From: Monomorium pharaonis
Taxonomy: Eukaryota; Arthropoda; Insecta; Hymenoptera; Formicidae
NCBI RefSeq assembly: GCF_013373865.1
Contig: NC_050468.1
Coordinates: forward strand, 6,572,510-6,636,509
Length of the DNA stretch: 64,000 nucleotides
Reading direction: 5' to 3'
In this document: positions 37,701 through 49,977 of the stretch, piece after piece
Numbering within the stretch: position 1 is the first letter of the stretch
Layout: each line of letters starts with the position of its first letter
The notes under the pieces: generated by a model
Told to the model about the DNA's origin: nothing
The model's input: the letters and a program-made list of their open reading frames with translations, nothing else
The model's database searches: none
Made by a program: the position numbers and the translations under genes

Positions 37701-40590
37701 GGTATCTGTGTAATTCTTGAAAGAGCACTAGTTTTTATTTTGCTGAACTCTTAAAGAGACTCACGAATCACAGAACTAGCACCTCGAACGGGCCAAGAAG
37801 ACATGGTTTAACGGGGACCACAATCTAACATACATTTTAAGCCTGCGAGATTAGACTTTCTAGATTTTACTGTGAAATACATTTAGAGAGAAGATATACA
37901 TATACATACCTGTTTAGAAGATCTGCGGAGAGAAAAGATTTCATCGGTTCGAATCAACCGCATTGGGACCATTCCGGTTTTTATGTTCTTTCTGCTCTTG
38001 TTTGAGATTTGTAAATATACAATTAGTATTAATCGCATAGGCATATAATTGCGCGAACAGAGAGAGCAACTGAACGTTGCTTCACATATTGAGCGAGTCT
38101 CTTAAACATTTTGTTTTGTTTTTATTTAACTACATTCGTGCATGTCGGAAGTGCGCTATACATATTGTTGCACTCTCCTTTCCTTTTTCCCGCTCAAGAC
38201 CGTTAAAGCCATTCTTTTTGCGTTCCGTGATCGTTCTTTATGTCTCCCTAAAGCACGTGAGCATATACTTATCTCGTTTTAAGTATGAGGAACGCACGGA
38301 AAAGAGCTCGCTTGAATATCCGGCCATTTTTTGGACATGCACGAATGCGGTTGTTATACATATTATATCCTTAGACGAGCTAAGGGGATCCAGTGTATCT
38401 GCTAAGTACGTTGTTTTAATCGCGTGCGCTGATTGTTATCAATGCGTTTGACAAATTGTACAGTATATATTATTATATGTTCACTTCTTTATTATATACT
38501 ATTGCGTTCGATTGTTATCGTACATTATGATGACACGTTAATCATAGTTACAATCATCAATTGTTATATCGTCAGATTATTGCTATAGTTAGTAATATAT
38601 ATTATTATATCCCATTGTGTCCGACACGTAATGTTATATAACAATAAGGATCATTTTATTAAAATTGTCGATTAAGATATGATCATTAATATGAATTTTA
38701 TTCTTCTAATTTTCCCTCAATTTATTTCAACTATTTCTTTTATTCCTATGCTTTTCCAGGGAAACGGATTTTCTTAATAAATTGAGTTAAACATTTTTTG
38801 ACACTTAATGTTTCATAGTACGACGATTACTAAACGAAATTTAAGCTACATATATTTAATTTAATTCTTAACAAATAAAATATCCAATAGCTATACATTT
38901 AACTTCATTCTTAATAATTCTGTATAATAATGTAATTATAGATAAATAGAGTATTGTAATATCAAATAATTAGAGATATAAATATGATGTAAATTATCTC
39001 TTTAAAACGTTACTTTTTTATATTTAAGAACTATAAAATCGTGTACATAAAACACAAAAAATATAATATAAATTGATATAAAAATTCGCGAAAAAGCAGT
39101 TTCAACGATTCATCGTTCTTGGAGAGCGAAAGAATAAAGAAGGAAGCGATTGCTGCCGCGTTATTATACATTATCTTGTTATATAACATCATCGTAAATG
39201 CTGTTTGCTTTATCAAAGTTAGACTTGCTCGCTATTCTACGGCACAAGACTAACAAATCTAAATTTGAAAATTAAAATAAAGCATGTAAATTAATGAAAT
39301 ATTATTTTTCTTAATTATTAAATATGTTGTTTTTGTGATTGAAATGTAACAATATATATTAAAACATTTTATTATAAAATGTGGTATAATCAATGTATAG
39401 TAATATTTAAAATTATATACATAGTCTTAGTCTAAGAAATTATCGTATACAACAGTAATGTGTGCACATACTTGCATACATTTTGAGTATTATAAGAATG
39501 TTAGAAGTTTTATTGTGTATAGAATATAAAAATATATAATGTTTATATTTCAGGGAACTACGATTCTAATTATTTACATATGAAAATATAATATATAAAA
39601 TCATCACAATTTTATTGGAATACAAAATCTAATATGTAAAATTCTCTAGACTCTAAACAATTTCACTATCGTCTATTGAACAAGTCAATTTTGTGTGTTA
39701 AATAAAATAAATATATAATTTATACATAAAGACAATTTGTGCTTGTAAACACCAAAAATTTTATCAAAAATTTAAATATAAAAAAATAAATTTCAATTTT
39801 TATTAAAAAATTTAATAATATAACTATAATCTTAATTACTATCTAGTATGTTTAAAATGTTTTATAATAAACATCGTTTTATATTAAAACATTAAATGTA
39901 TTTTTTTTAATATTATTTTTATGATTTCAATAAAATAAAATTATTTTATCTTAAATTTAAAAAATGTTGATTCACATATATGTGTGTGTGTAGTCACTTT
40001 AATATTTTATTATTAACTTATTTTGTGACACACTTGTATAAATAATTAGTAATAAAGATATATATAAATATAATACATATGTGTGTGTATATATATATAA
40101 TTTTGAAATAATAAGTATACTGTAATAATATTATACTGAACAAAATTAATTCTTTTTATCTCATTGAGCAGATGTTTCTTTAAGTTTGTAACATGTTTTA
40201 AGTTGAACATGTTTTAAACAAAATATTATTACTACTTTTTAAAATCTAATGCGGGATAAAATCTTACAATATACTTATAAAACAAGATAACTATACTGCA
40301 TATAAACCATGTCTAAATAAAACAGAATATTAGGAAATTAAATATTGAATTTGTAGTTTTTTCCTGCTGTTAGAAAATAATTTATATAATTACATACGCA
40401 CGCAAACCCCATATATACTTACTATATAACTACATAACTACAACATAATTATATACAATAATAATGTAAGTACAATGTTATGTTCAATGTTATGTATATA
40501 AAGCACTTTATAAAAGCCTCCCTAGTATTAATACATATTTAGTATCACTTCTGTTATGAGTGTAGTAACATCAGACTATTTCATATCATT

Positions 40591-40727
40591 GGGCGCATTC
40601 AGCAGACTCAGCAGCTAAGTAGCAATCGAACATGATTGGTTCTGACTCATAGAACCAATAAATCAACGGCATTATTTAACGGAAAATCTAGTAATGTTGC
40701 TCAACTGTTGAGTCTGCTGAATGTAGT
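40591..40727. mobile_element. Short inverted-repeat element, ~137 bp
   Basis: GGGCGCATTCAGCAGACTCA at 40591 is matched in inverse by TGAGTCTGCTGAATGTAGTC ending at about 40727. It has no coding capacity. It lies about 570 bp past the XPR1 stop, just before a candidate polyadenylation signal. Confidence 0.65.
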
Positions 40728-40775
40728 CAATATTTCCTTTCTACTTTCAATGTTCGTATTTACTCGTAACAGATA

Positions 40776-40781
40776 TTTATT
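40776..40781 (-). other. Candidate polyadenylation signal of XPR1
   Basis: AATAAA on the minus strand, about 510 bases downstream of the stop codon. Inferred only. Confidence 0.35.
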
Positions 40782-41292
40782 CATTGTATCGATTATCTAC
40801 TATTAAAAAATGGCATTTTTATAAAAAAATCGATTAGTAACTGATAAATTATGGTTTGTAATAGCATCTAAATGGCAGGCTAAATTACCTCATTAACAAT
40901 TTATAAAGCTCACATACAAAAGCACATGTTTTAACACATTGCATCTTTCTACATGCAGATACAGGCATGGTGTATCTAAGAATTTATGAAATTTGTTACT
41001 TAAGCTACAGCGTTCGTTTTTATGTTGGAAGACTCTAGGTGCAGACTTATATCTTGAATTATTTATCGTAATTTTTTTTTATACAAAAGAAGCATAAAAG
41101 GCACTATAATCAATTTTACTTTCTTAATCATCTGCTGGAAAGCATATGTCAATCATTTATCTTCTAACAAAATTGATATGTACCATTTACAAAATTGTGC
41201 GAGCTATTTTTTCTAAGTACTAAGTATTTCGAAGGCTTCCTGTTGGAAAGAAAATTAAAGATAACATTGTACAAAAGTCTTGAGCTATATAT

Positions 41293-44200
41293 TCAACTGG
41301 CATTTGATATATCAATATCAATAGTTTCTTCTTTAAGCAAAGCTCGTTTTTCTTCCTTTGTATTGCTCTGCTTTTTGCCGCCGCTTTTACGTTTGCCTCT
41401 GTTAAGTACACCGTTTTCGTCATCCATCATACGTATAATCTGCGTCTGATCGGAACTTTCTATAGGTGCTATCGAGATATCGCGTACGGCACGAAATTTA
41501 CCACAGTTATTCAAATGTTCATTCTCCAAACGAAAAAAGTTCCACACAAATCGCCTAAGAACAATAAGACAGAAGTAAGGAAATTTTTACATAACAGAAA
41601 GACGTAAGGAAATTTGCAAATAAATTTAAGTAATAGCAAGCAAACATACGTACCTAAAGACTTCGAGAGGTGCTACTACAGACGTCATTAAGTCGCCAGA
41701 GATGTATCCACATTCAACGAGGACAAAACTCGCAATCCATATAAATCGTAGTATAAAATCTTCTATTATTGCGAAATAATAGAACCACTAAAACATACGT
41801 GTAATATGTAATATCCCTTCTTGCAATTTATAACAATTAAATCTTTCCTTGAATATACTTTTACTTACGGCTGCCGAGTAAACCACTTCCTCGCGTAAAA
41901 AACGATTTTCACCAGCGTTACTGTCCAAAAGGCCCCAATCCATCTTGAGATCCCACGTGTATGAATATATCGAATTAATAAGGCAGCTGCACACCCATAG
42001 CCATAACCATGGATTCTCCCATCGATTGTTATATTCCGCTGAAAAAAAGTATATTGTCTCTTTGTTAATTTTAATACATTAGAATTGAACTATATAAAAA
42101 GATTTTCAGAATTATACAGTACATGTTAGTTTTATGTACGTTTTTAAGCGATCATAAAACATTAGATACGTTTAGAAAACGTACATAAAATGTATATAAA
42201 CTAACATATGCTACTTGGGTTCATATAATTCAACCTACCAGCGTGATAGGCGTATAAAGTATTGGCTGCGACAACGAGAAACGTCGTGGAATACTTTCCA
42301 GCATTAACTAAATGCGGGAATGCCTCTTTAGAATCTCGATATCTACGAACACACTGAGCGAAACGAAACCATGCCGGCAAGCAATTCACAATAGGCCTGA
42401 CAATAAGAGAACCGGACATGCATTTCATAGTGTCGCCCGCCTTCAGCCAATCACCATTTGTAATATAGAAACATATTAAAAAGTGAAAATCCAAGAACGC
42501 AGTCGCCAGACTGTTAAACTGATCCGCTAGCCAGAAATCAGCAAAATTAACATACGCGAATGGCGATATTAAAACGCGTGCCTAAAACAAGAAATGAAGG
42601 ATTGTATTCAATTTTTTATAACAAGTGTGATGTCGTGCGACTTATACTTACTACGATCTTCAGTAGCCAAAAACGAGCTTCATGACGAAACATCTTGAGC
42701 GGATTTAATAAAAAAATCAGCATGAGGCAAACTAATGCTAATGGATTGACATACGGCGGTATGCTTAGACTGGCACTATATAAGAAACTTAATAAGCTGA
42801 GGGTCCAAACGACTCCAAGAACTGCGGCCAATTCCATGAGATGTTGCTCTGAAAGATGATTTCGTGGGTCCAGCTCAAATATCAAAACGTGATTGACACC
42901 AGAAGATCTCCATCCGTAGACATTAATCCCAATAAGAAATAAGAATTCGATAATGAGAAAGGGACCTCGATATAGTCTAAATGCGATCTTTAGATTCTCC
43001 CCACTGTCATGGAAGACAGCTGAAAGTAACGAGATTTTTAATAACACGACTGTAAACACGTCGTAACTTATAACAGACAGATATTATATAATAATACCTG
43101 AAAGAACAACTGCAACAGATAGAACGATGAAACTACCAGAAAATAAGCCAACCTTGAAGGTAGTCCATGGGCTCTGGTGCTCGCCAAGTGGCGGCACCCG
43201 AAGACGCTTCATGGCACGCTGCCGGTCGCCACCCTCGAGATCGTTTGTCACAGTGGCCTCTGTTTCTTGAATCAATCTGTCTATATCTTTGGACGTGTAA
43301 AAGTGTGACGTTTCCACGCACTCGACTCTCCATTTTGTACCAGCGTCGACTGATAGCAACTGAAAGCATTTTGAACAATGTGTTGTAAAAATTGAGGACC
43401 ACTGTGTAGTAAAATGATACAAATTGTTGAGGACAAGTACTAATCTTTACTTGGACATACAGGGAATATAGGTATTGTATCATAGAGCAGTTGTTTCTTG
43501 CACCACTATTTTGCAACTATGGAAGGAAAGGCATGATGCTAATGATATTGGGATAGCCTCTGAAATTATACAAGCTGTGTGACTGACAGACAAAAAAAAT
43601 TACAAAAAGCACAATAACATCACTATGCGATAAGATACCTTGTCATGCTTCTTGAGAATCTTCCGAAATCCAGTGTGATTAAGGTTCTGATAATTCTGAA
43701 GAAGAATGAGGGACAGATAGAATTCTGAAAATGCAAGTTTTAGATCCCTGAGCTTTCTGGTAGGTAGAAGAGGCTTCGCGCTGGCCTTTCCCTTGTTCTT
43801 CCCACTTCCCTGATGCAGCTCCACTGCAGTCTTCAATTCACTTTGCAGAGCTGCATACTTGCGCGTTGCTTCTGCCAATTTTTCTGCAATAAGTAAACAC
43901 CTAACATAACTGCTCCTATAAAGATTATAAGATCAGTAACTTTTTGGTGCTGGAGATATTCTCACCGGAGTAAAATGTATTGATTTTCTTTAATTCACGA
44001 TCACAGAATGTAAAGAACACCTCATCAAACGACGCAAAATGACGTGATATCACTTCTGGCTCTACGCTTTCATCTGAGGGTGCCTCCTCCACCGCTGTAT
44101 AAAGCATCGCTTTCATTTCCTGCAAGATCAAGTAGACAGCATTTAAAAATACATCCATGTAAAATATTTACAACTTAATGTTTAAATTACAATTTTATTT

Positions 44201-44338
44201 TTCATGCTCCTATTATTTGATATACTTTGATACAGCACAAATTTAAATATTTGTATTTAAAAGATGTACCTCATAACTAATGTACTGCTTACGCCACTCA
44301 GGCGTAATATGAGCGGATAGATGCTCCGCGAACTTCAT
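41293..44338 (-). CDS. XPR1: XPR1-type phosphate exporter (SPX-EXS protein), 9 coding exons, 668 aa
   Basis: Exons, 5' to 3' on minus: 44338-44270, 44119-43966, 43883-43639, 43359-43098, 43019-42652, 42581-42239, 42038-41869, 41787-41654 and 41554-41293. All introns are GT-AG and phases agree, giving 668 codons plus TGA (human XPR1 has 696). The N-terminal SPX domain (about 1-185) opens MKFAEHLSAHITPEWRKQYI and contains DLKLAFSEFYLSLILLQNYQ and the basic KILKKHDK patch that binds inositol pyrophosphates in this family. Hydrophobic segments start in exon 4. The EXS domain (about 400-620) includes WDLKMDWGLLD, FRRFVWNFFRLENEHLNNC and FRAVRDIS. The Lys-rich tail ends DISNAS. Known role: inorganic phosphate export across the plasma membrane, gated by SPX sensing of inositol polyphosphates. 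The vertebrate orthologue was named as a retrovirus receptor. Complete and intact. It is transcribed divergently from the S28 peptidase gene. Confidence 0.97.
42121..42210. repeat. Imperfect hairpin in XPR1 intron
   Basis: CATGTTAGTTTTATGTACGT at 42122 pairs with the inverse stretch ending at about 42210 (ACGTACATAAAATGTATATA, then AACTAACATATG), with a small insertion in one arm. It occupies much of the 200-bp intron between coding exons 6 and 7 and looks like a short MITE remnant. Confidence 0.55.
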
Positions 44339-44494
44339 GTTGTTTCATGCACAGTATAGTCTCTTAATCTGTAAAAGGAATCCAGGCGGTTAGAATTAAA
44401 AACGGACGATATTAAATGGAAAATATTGTGGATGATCGGTAAATGAGAAATCAGCGAGGTCTCTCCAAGGGAAGATAGCGTCTCCATACTCACC
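44339..44494 (-). other. XPR1 5' UTR with a probable UTR intron
   Basis: On minus, a good donor (CGG|GTGAGT, GT at 44493-44492) and a good acceptor (CCTTTTACAG, AG at 44370-44369) frame an intron at 44493-44369. The short leader 44368-44339 then runs to the ATG at 44338. Upstream UTR sequence lies beyond 44494. Inferred from splice signals only. Confidence 0.55.
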
Positions 44495-45880
44495 CGTGTT
44501 CATTTGAATCCCAGACGAGATTATAAATACGCATTTATAGCGCACCGAGGAACTTTGTCGGCGGCGGCCGATCAAACGCCCCGTCCGCTGCTGTTTGGCG
44601 CGACAATAAATATTTAACCGACCGCGAGATAAAAACTATTTGGTGTTCACGGCTGCCGGGGGAATCCAATTCTTTCGCGCCGCGTTGTCACGCATTCCAT
44701 TAATTGAGCCGTGTTACGAGTTGCGAGCTATGCTGTGAGCGGAACGTCCAGCTAGCGTACAATGCTTCCCCCAGGTCGATTAGTCACACGTGGTCACCAG
44801 TGGTCATACGGTCGCTCACGGGATAGCTCACGAGGCGTCGGCTCATCAGTTGTCTGTTGTCGTCGCGTCGACAATGTCAACATCGACACGCTCGTGAAAC
44901 CTTTTACCATTGTCCGTCATTCTCGACGACGCTCCTCACAATTATAAAACTAAATGTTCGACCAATGATGAAGCTTATTCGCCTCAATTCTTTTCCCTTT
45001 ATTTCTCCCTTCATTTTTCTTGCAAAATCTAACACCGAAAAATGTGAACACGTATTATCGCAATATCGTTGCAGTCGCGTTGTATTTCTGCCATTTTATT
45101 GCAAAATAAAAAATGTACATTTGGAAAAATAAAAATATTTAGAATAAAATAAGCAATATAATTATTGTTTATTTATTTATTAACAATATGTAATCGATTC
45201 TATTAATTTAAACTATAATAAATAGAAATTTGTCAACAATTATTGATCAGTGAATAAAATTTTTTATAAAGAAAACATAAACGTTACGAAGCTACAAAGT
45301 TAACAAGAAATACTGATAAATTTCCTAATAGAAATTATGAAAAAAAAGTTAAAAAATTCATTGTGTTGTGAATTCCGACTGACGGCAAGGAAGATTCAAT
45401 AAGTTGCTCTCTGTAGCTTGTGTGTACTACGTTACCAGAACGTTTCTCGAACACATTCCTACTCCTCAAAATGAGACAGATGTATACTTAAATGTCAAAG
45501 AAAAAAAAAGAGAAGATATAAAAGAAATACAAGCAGCTGTAAATACAGATATTTTTCTCAAGGTCGAAGAGTACTTTTAATTTTAAATAATCTCATTATT
45601 TTTCACTTATCACCGTCAGTCTTATCTCATAATATGTCCAGTGAAATTTCTACCAGAGAGATTCAAAAGTCAGAACTTGTGTTCAGATTGTAACGATCAC
45701 ATATATAGTCTGTGTTTAACCTACTAAACAGGAGGTAAAGTAATTATTATAACGAATACATAAATTCATGAATAATAATATATCTCTTGATATTGTCAAA
45801 TCACGTAATATACTGTTAATTAATTCCTTCATACTTTTGTACAAATATCTTTTTAAAATATGTATCTCTGTTTCTTGTAG
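44495..45880. promoter_or_regulatory. Divergent promoter region between XPR1 and the S28 peptidase
   Basis: This gap separates two head-to-head genes. Positions about 44500-44950 are CpG-rich, in contrast to the AT-rich 45000-45880. An insect-type initiator TCAGTT occurs on plus at 44846-44851. A strong acceptor (CTGTTTCTTGTAG, ending at 45880) precedes the peptidase start by 43 bases, suggesting a 5' UTR intron whose first exon lies in this gap. The open frames at 44762-44947 and 44857-45132 show no domains. No TATA box was identified with confidence. Confidence 0.5.
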
Positions 45881-45923
45881 AGCCGTTTTCACTAAAAAAG
45901 AATAAGAACTGAAATATCTCAAG

Positions 45924-48226
45924 ATGCGATTTCTATTGTTATTATTCATTGTATTGAGCATTTTGAGTATCAGTAAGGCATGGCGTACTTTTTTGAGAGG
46001 TCGGAGTAAAGGTGGCAATTTAGGCAAGCCAATTTTATCCTCCAAAAAACCTCTTCCTAAGGATCAGTGGTTTACGCAGTATCTGGATCATTTCAATCCA
46101 ACTGATGCTCATGTTTGGAAGCAGGTAATACCAAATATAAATTTTTAATTACATACTTTAAGTATTATTTTATTAAAGAATATTATATTTTATTTTTATT
46201 ATTTTAAACTTTGATACTATCAAATATGACTTGTTCCTTCTTTACAGAGATTCTTTGTTAATTCTGATTTTTATAAACCCAATGGCCCAATATTTTTATT
46301 GATTGGAGCTGAAGGCATAGCAGATCCAAAATGGATGGTAGAAGGTCAATGGATTGAGTATGCCAAAGAATTTGGAGCAATGTGTTTCTATGTAGAGCAT
46401 CGTTTTTATGGGAAAAGCCACCCCACTTCGTACGTAAGATATAAATAAATATATGAATACAGGTGGAAAAATTAATTTAGAAATTTACATTATATATCAT
46501 GAATCTTTGCAGGGATCTTAGTGTTAAGAACTTAGTGTATTTAAGCTCGCAACAGGCACTAGCGGATTTAGCGTACTTCATCAAGAATGTTAATAGCGGA
46601 TACAAATTTTCAAATAATACGAAATGGATTGTATTTGGAGGATCGTATGGTGGATCTTTAGCTGCTTGGATGCGTGCCAAATATCCTCATCTGGTCCATG
46701 GAGCTGTATCTGCTAGTGGACCATTGCTAGCACAGATTGACTTTGAGGGTAGCGTAATTGTAATTGGTATAGTTTTAACAAGTGTGCCACATATATGTAC
46801 AAACAATTTTATATTGCAGAATATTATATTGTTGTTACAAATGCTTTGAAAGGATATTCTGACAAATGTGTTAACGTGATTCAAGATGCTAACTTACAAA
46901 TCGGTACATTGTTACATCACATTGTTGGCCAACAGCAAATACAGAAAAAATTTAAGTAAGTAAATTCAAGATATGGAATATTGATACAGTCATATTTATT
47001 GCATAAGTTATCTTTCACAGCTTGTGTGATCCAATTGATCCTGGGCATACAAAAAGAGTGGATATTGCGAATTTGTATGAAACATTGGCGAGTAACTTTG
47101 CTGGTGTTGTGCAATACAATAAGGACAATCGCCAGAGTTCTCAAACCGCTAATATCACTATCGAAACCGTGTGTGATATACTAGTAGATGAAAAAATAGG
47201 AAAATCTATTGATAGACTTGCTTACATAAGCAATATGATATTGAACGCTACCAAGGAAAAGTGTTTAGATTATAGATATGATAAAATGGTCCATGAGCTC
47301 AGAAATGTTACTTGGGCCAGTGAGCAAGCGGAAGGAGGTAACGCATTTACATACGCGCAAAAAATTTTATAGTAAAAATTACTATGTATGATAATAGATA
47401 TAGATCATAAATAGAAATTTCGGGGAATTATATCATAAGTAATGTAAATACTCTAATTTGATAAAAAATATAGTAAAAATTTTCACAATTCTTTCCTCGG
47501 TTTGCACTTACTATTTATTATAGTAATTTTTACTATAAAATTTTCTCTGTGTTTAATGTATAGCATACGCTTCTAAATTATTTTATTATGGTCCACATTA
47601 ATACGAAATCATGAATGATATTTTATAGGACGTCAATGGATGTATCAGACTTGTACGGAATTTGGATTTTTCCAAACCTCTACTGGACAAAGTAATGTGT
47701 ATGGGAATAATTTTCCGGTAGAATTTTTTGCACAACAATGTGTTGATATTTTCGGACCTAGGTTTGTTTTTATTTAAATTACATTTTTCTAATTATGATA
47801 AAGCATGTAATATAAAATATCTTTTTACATTGGTATAATATGAAATCTCTTTTGCAGATACAACATGAATTTATTAAACTCTGCTGTTGCACGAACGAAT
47901 ATCTTGTATGGTGCATTAAATCTGCAAGTAACAAATGTAGTATTTGTACACGGTTCTATTGATCCTTGGCATATACTAGGCATCATACAATCTTCCAACC
48001 CACAGGCGCCTGCCATCTATATCAAAGGTAATTTAAACAAAATAATACAGATATTTTATTATTTATTAAATTATTTATTAAATATCCTAAAAATACATTA
48101 TTTAATTTATTTATAGGCACTGCGCATTGTGCAGATATGTATCCTTCATCGGAACATGATATGCCTCAGCTAAAAGAAGCTAGAATACAGATAAAAGGTC
48201 TAATCAAGCAATGGCTACAAAATTGA
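45924..48226 (+). CDS. Peptidase family S28 serine protease (PRSS16/K12H4.7-like), 8 exons, 494 aa
   Basis: Exons 45924-46124, 46248-46429, 46513-46748, 46820-46955, 47021-47337, 47629-47761, 47858-48027 and 48117-48226. Phases 0, 2, 1, 2, 1, 2, 1 all agree and the frame ends at TGA 48224-48226. A signal peptide is clear (MRFLLLLFIVLSILSISKA), so the product is secreted or lysosomal. The catalytic triad is complete: Ser172 in GGSYGG, Asp437 in GSIDPWH and His462 in GTAHCADMY. Other family marks are the YLDHFNP start of the mature region, GAEG, EHRFYGKS and CDP. Length matches the ~480-510 aa norm. S28 enzymes (prolylcarboxypeptidase, DPP7, PRSS16) cleave next to proline; the sequence most resembles the PRSS16 branch, but specificity is not established here. 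The start is the ATG in the only signal-peptide frame. Confidence 0.96.
47361..47544. repeat. Inverted repeat in peptidase intron 5 (perfect 25-bp arms)
   Basis: AAAATTTTATAGTAAAAATT plus ACTAT at 47361-47385 recurs exactly in inverse at 47520-47544. Total span is 184 bp, within the intron 47338-47628. The arms are followed by TCTCTGTG, reminiscent of the (C)ACAGAGAAAA ends of other elements in this window. Probably a small MITE. Confidence 0.7.
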
Positions 48227-48366
48227 GCTCTCTATGTGATATTATATAAATCATATCATAAATGTTCATTTAAAAAATACCAATTTAAATTGTTTCAAAC
48301 AATTAATATTCCAAATATTTTAAGAAGATTGCATTTTGTGTAGTATCTTTTTATTACTTTTTTGAA

Positions 48367-48372
48367 AATAAA
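48367..48372 (+). other. Candidate polyadenylation signal of the S28 peptidase
   Basis: AATAAA about 140 bases after the stop codon, the first on this strand. Confidence 0.6.
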
Positions 48373-48386
48373 AGACCATTTAGATA

Positions 48387-48389
<3 letters not shown>

Positions 48390-48417
<28 letters not shown>
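48390..48417. repeat. (TA)n microsatellite
   Basis: Alternating A/T over about 28 bases, just downstream of the peptidase gene. Confidence 0.9.
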
Positions 48418-48422
<5 letters not shown>

Positions 48423-49580
48423 TTAAAATGTGGAATTAAGTCCTATTTGTATATAAATGGTACCTATATTTGTAATTTACGAATGCGCTAGTATCCATTA
48501 TCATGTACCATGTTTGAGTGACAAAATTGGTTCAGTAATTCGAACAAGTTTGCCCCAAATGGCACTATTGCAATTTATTACGATAAATAGAATCGCGGAA
48601 AACGCATATACAGAATCGCTTCGCATGCAATTATCTCAGTCAATTAATAAAAACCTATTTTTGTAATTACATTATTTCTTAAATATATGTCAATTTTAAT
48701 GAACTTGATGTAAATGTTTGATAAAAGTAATAACTGTAAATGTTATATGCTTATAATACACAAATTCGGTAGTAGAATATAATGAAAGTATAACAAAGCG
48801 ATCAACAAGGCATTCATATACGTAGTTATAGTGTGCCTTTGAATCCTCATTTACTTGTGTACAAGTAAATATGCAGCTCGTACACCGTGCACAATAGTTA
48901 ACACGATATTTGTCCTATTTCTAAATGGATAACATCGGCCTTCCCTTAATGATATCTATATGCAATATTCCGTTTTTCTGGAAATATATGTAGTAATCTT
49001 TTTAAAGCGAGGCCAAGGTACCCATAGCAGATGTAAGTTCTGCCGATATCCGGTGTCTTTTCAAACAAATCTTTTCGTGTAAACGGTTACATAAATCCTT
49101 GAACTTACGTTAACTTATCTTTAAATATTATGTTACTGCGGGTTTCTGTGTTTGATCGTTATTGTGTATTATTTCATTGCTTTTTGGCATACATCCTCTG
49201 ACCAGTTTCTACTACCTTCCTTACGACAAGCGACTATCTGTCATCTTTATTTTTAAGGTATAGTGTATATAATATATTTACATTTTGTAACAAGCTGACG
49301 GTAAATAATTTATATAACATAACAGAACAATATATGCAGGATCTATGCTCGGATTATTCTCCGTCTCTATTTCGTGTAAGACATTATCTATAAGGTACAA
49401 CTTATGTTAGTGGAAGATTCGCTCCTTCGTTCAAGGAAGATCTTTTAACCCGTGACATTTACGAATGTTCGCTAAGGACACGTCTCCTACAAATCATCGT
49501 CCAGATGATCACGGATGATGACACAGCGAACACATTTCGATAAAGATTCTTGTTCTTCGTTTTACAATTTCGCTCTTCGT

Positions 49581-49977
49581 TTAGTATCTATGATGGGATT
49601 GTGACTGTCTCCAATCAGGCGTCGCGCTTCCGTGATGATGATGATGATGGTGATGATGACGCTTCTTATCGGATACGCTGGCGTGTTTGCTCGATGGATA
49701 CGCGGCGACATCGCTGACGACCAGTTCCGAGCCGTCGCGCTCGGTGTTGTTGCCGCGGAAATTCTCCCGGTATCCCGGCTCATCTAGGGTCTCCTTACGA
49801 CGAAGCGGCGGATGGCCGGCCTTGTGACCGGTGGTTTCATGTAAGTTTTCCCAGGCTTGGCGATAGTACCGGTTTAGACCTCCTCGACTCTCCGAGGAAC
49901 TGCTGTCGAAACTGGCGACGGTATTGCAATCGGGTGATGCACGGTGACGATAATGTTTGCTGCTTCTTCCGCGATTT
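49581..49977 (-). CDS. Furrowed-like last exon: cytoplasmic tail with nine-His run
   Basis: Acceptor TTTATGTAG. Joins exon 8 in phase 2 (AG+A gives Arg). Encodes about 131 residues rich in Arg, Ser and His, including SSSSESRGG, NRYYRQAWENLHE and a run of nine His at about 49634-49660, ending QSHHRY and TAA at 49583-49581. The coding region is GC-rich. No known signalling motif recognised. Confidence 0.85.

Larger units (their letters stand above)
33355..41292. other. Intergenic region between UNC93-like and XPR1 3' ends
   Basis: The two genes converge here. The UNC93-like 3' UTR starts at 33355; the first AATAAA on plus is at 34785-34790, so the UTR may be about 1.4 kb. A CpG-rich patch at about 35980-36660 contains the longest open frame in the window (259 codons without a convincing ATG), with other open frames on both strands. 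It has no recognisable domain, so I do not call it a gene. From about 38450 to 40560 the sequence is extremely AT-rich. An inverted-repeat element lies at 40591-40727. Confidence 0.7.
48227..49580. other. Convergent 3' region between the S28 peptidase and the furrowed-like gene
   Basis: Contains the peptidase AATAAA (48367-48372), a (TA)n tract (48390-48417) and a minus-strand AATAAA at 49251-49246 that could end the furrowed-like transcript. The 69-codon open frame at 48457-48666 has no recognisable domain. Nothing else seen. Confidence 0.7.

Noticed and set aside
37940..37965. B-box-like GGTTCGAATC, considered as part of a tRNA
   Set aside because: No A box at the right distance and no cloverleaf or acceptor stem could be folded around it.
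38077..38451. 124-codon plus frame downstream of the UNC93-like gene
   Set aside because: No recognisable domain and no splice partner. It lies in a patch where CpG content favours chance open frames, and may be 3' UTR.
48457..48666. 69-codon plus frame after the peptidase gene
   Set aside because: Downstream of the likely polyadenylation signal, no domain, and no promoter evidence.
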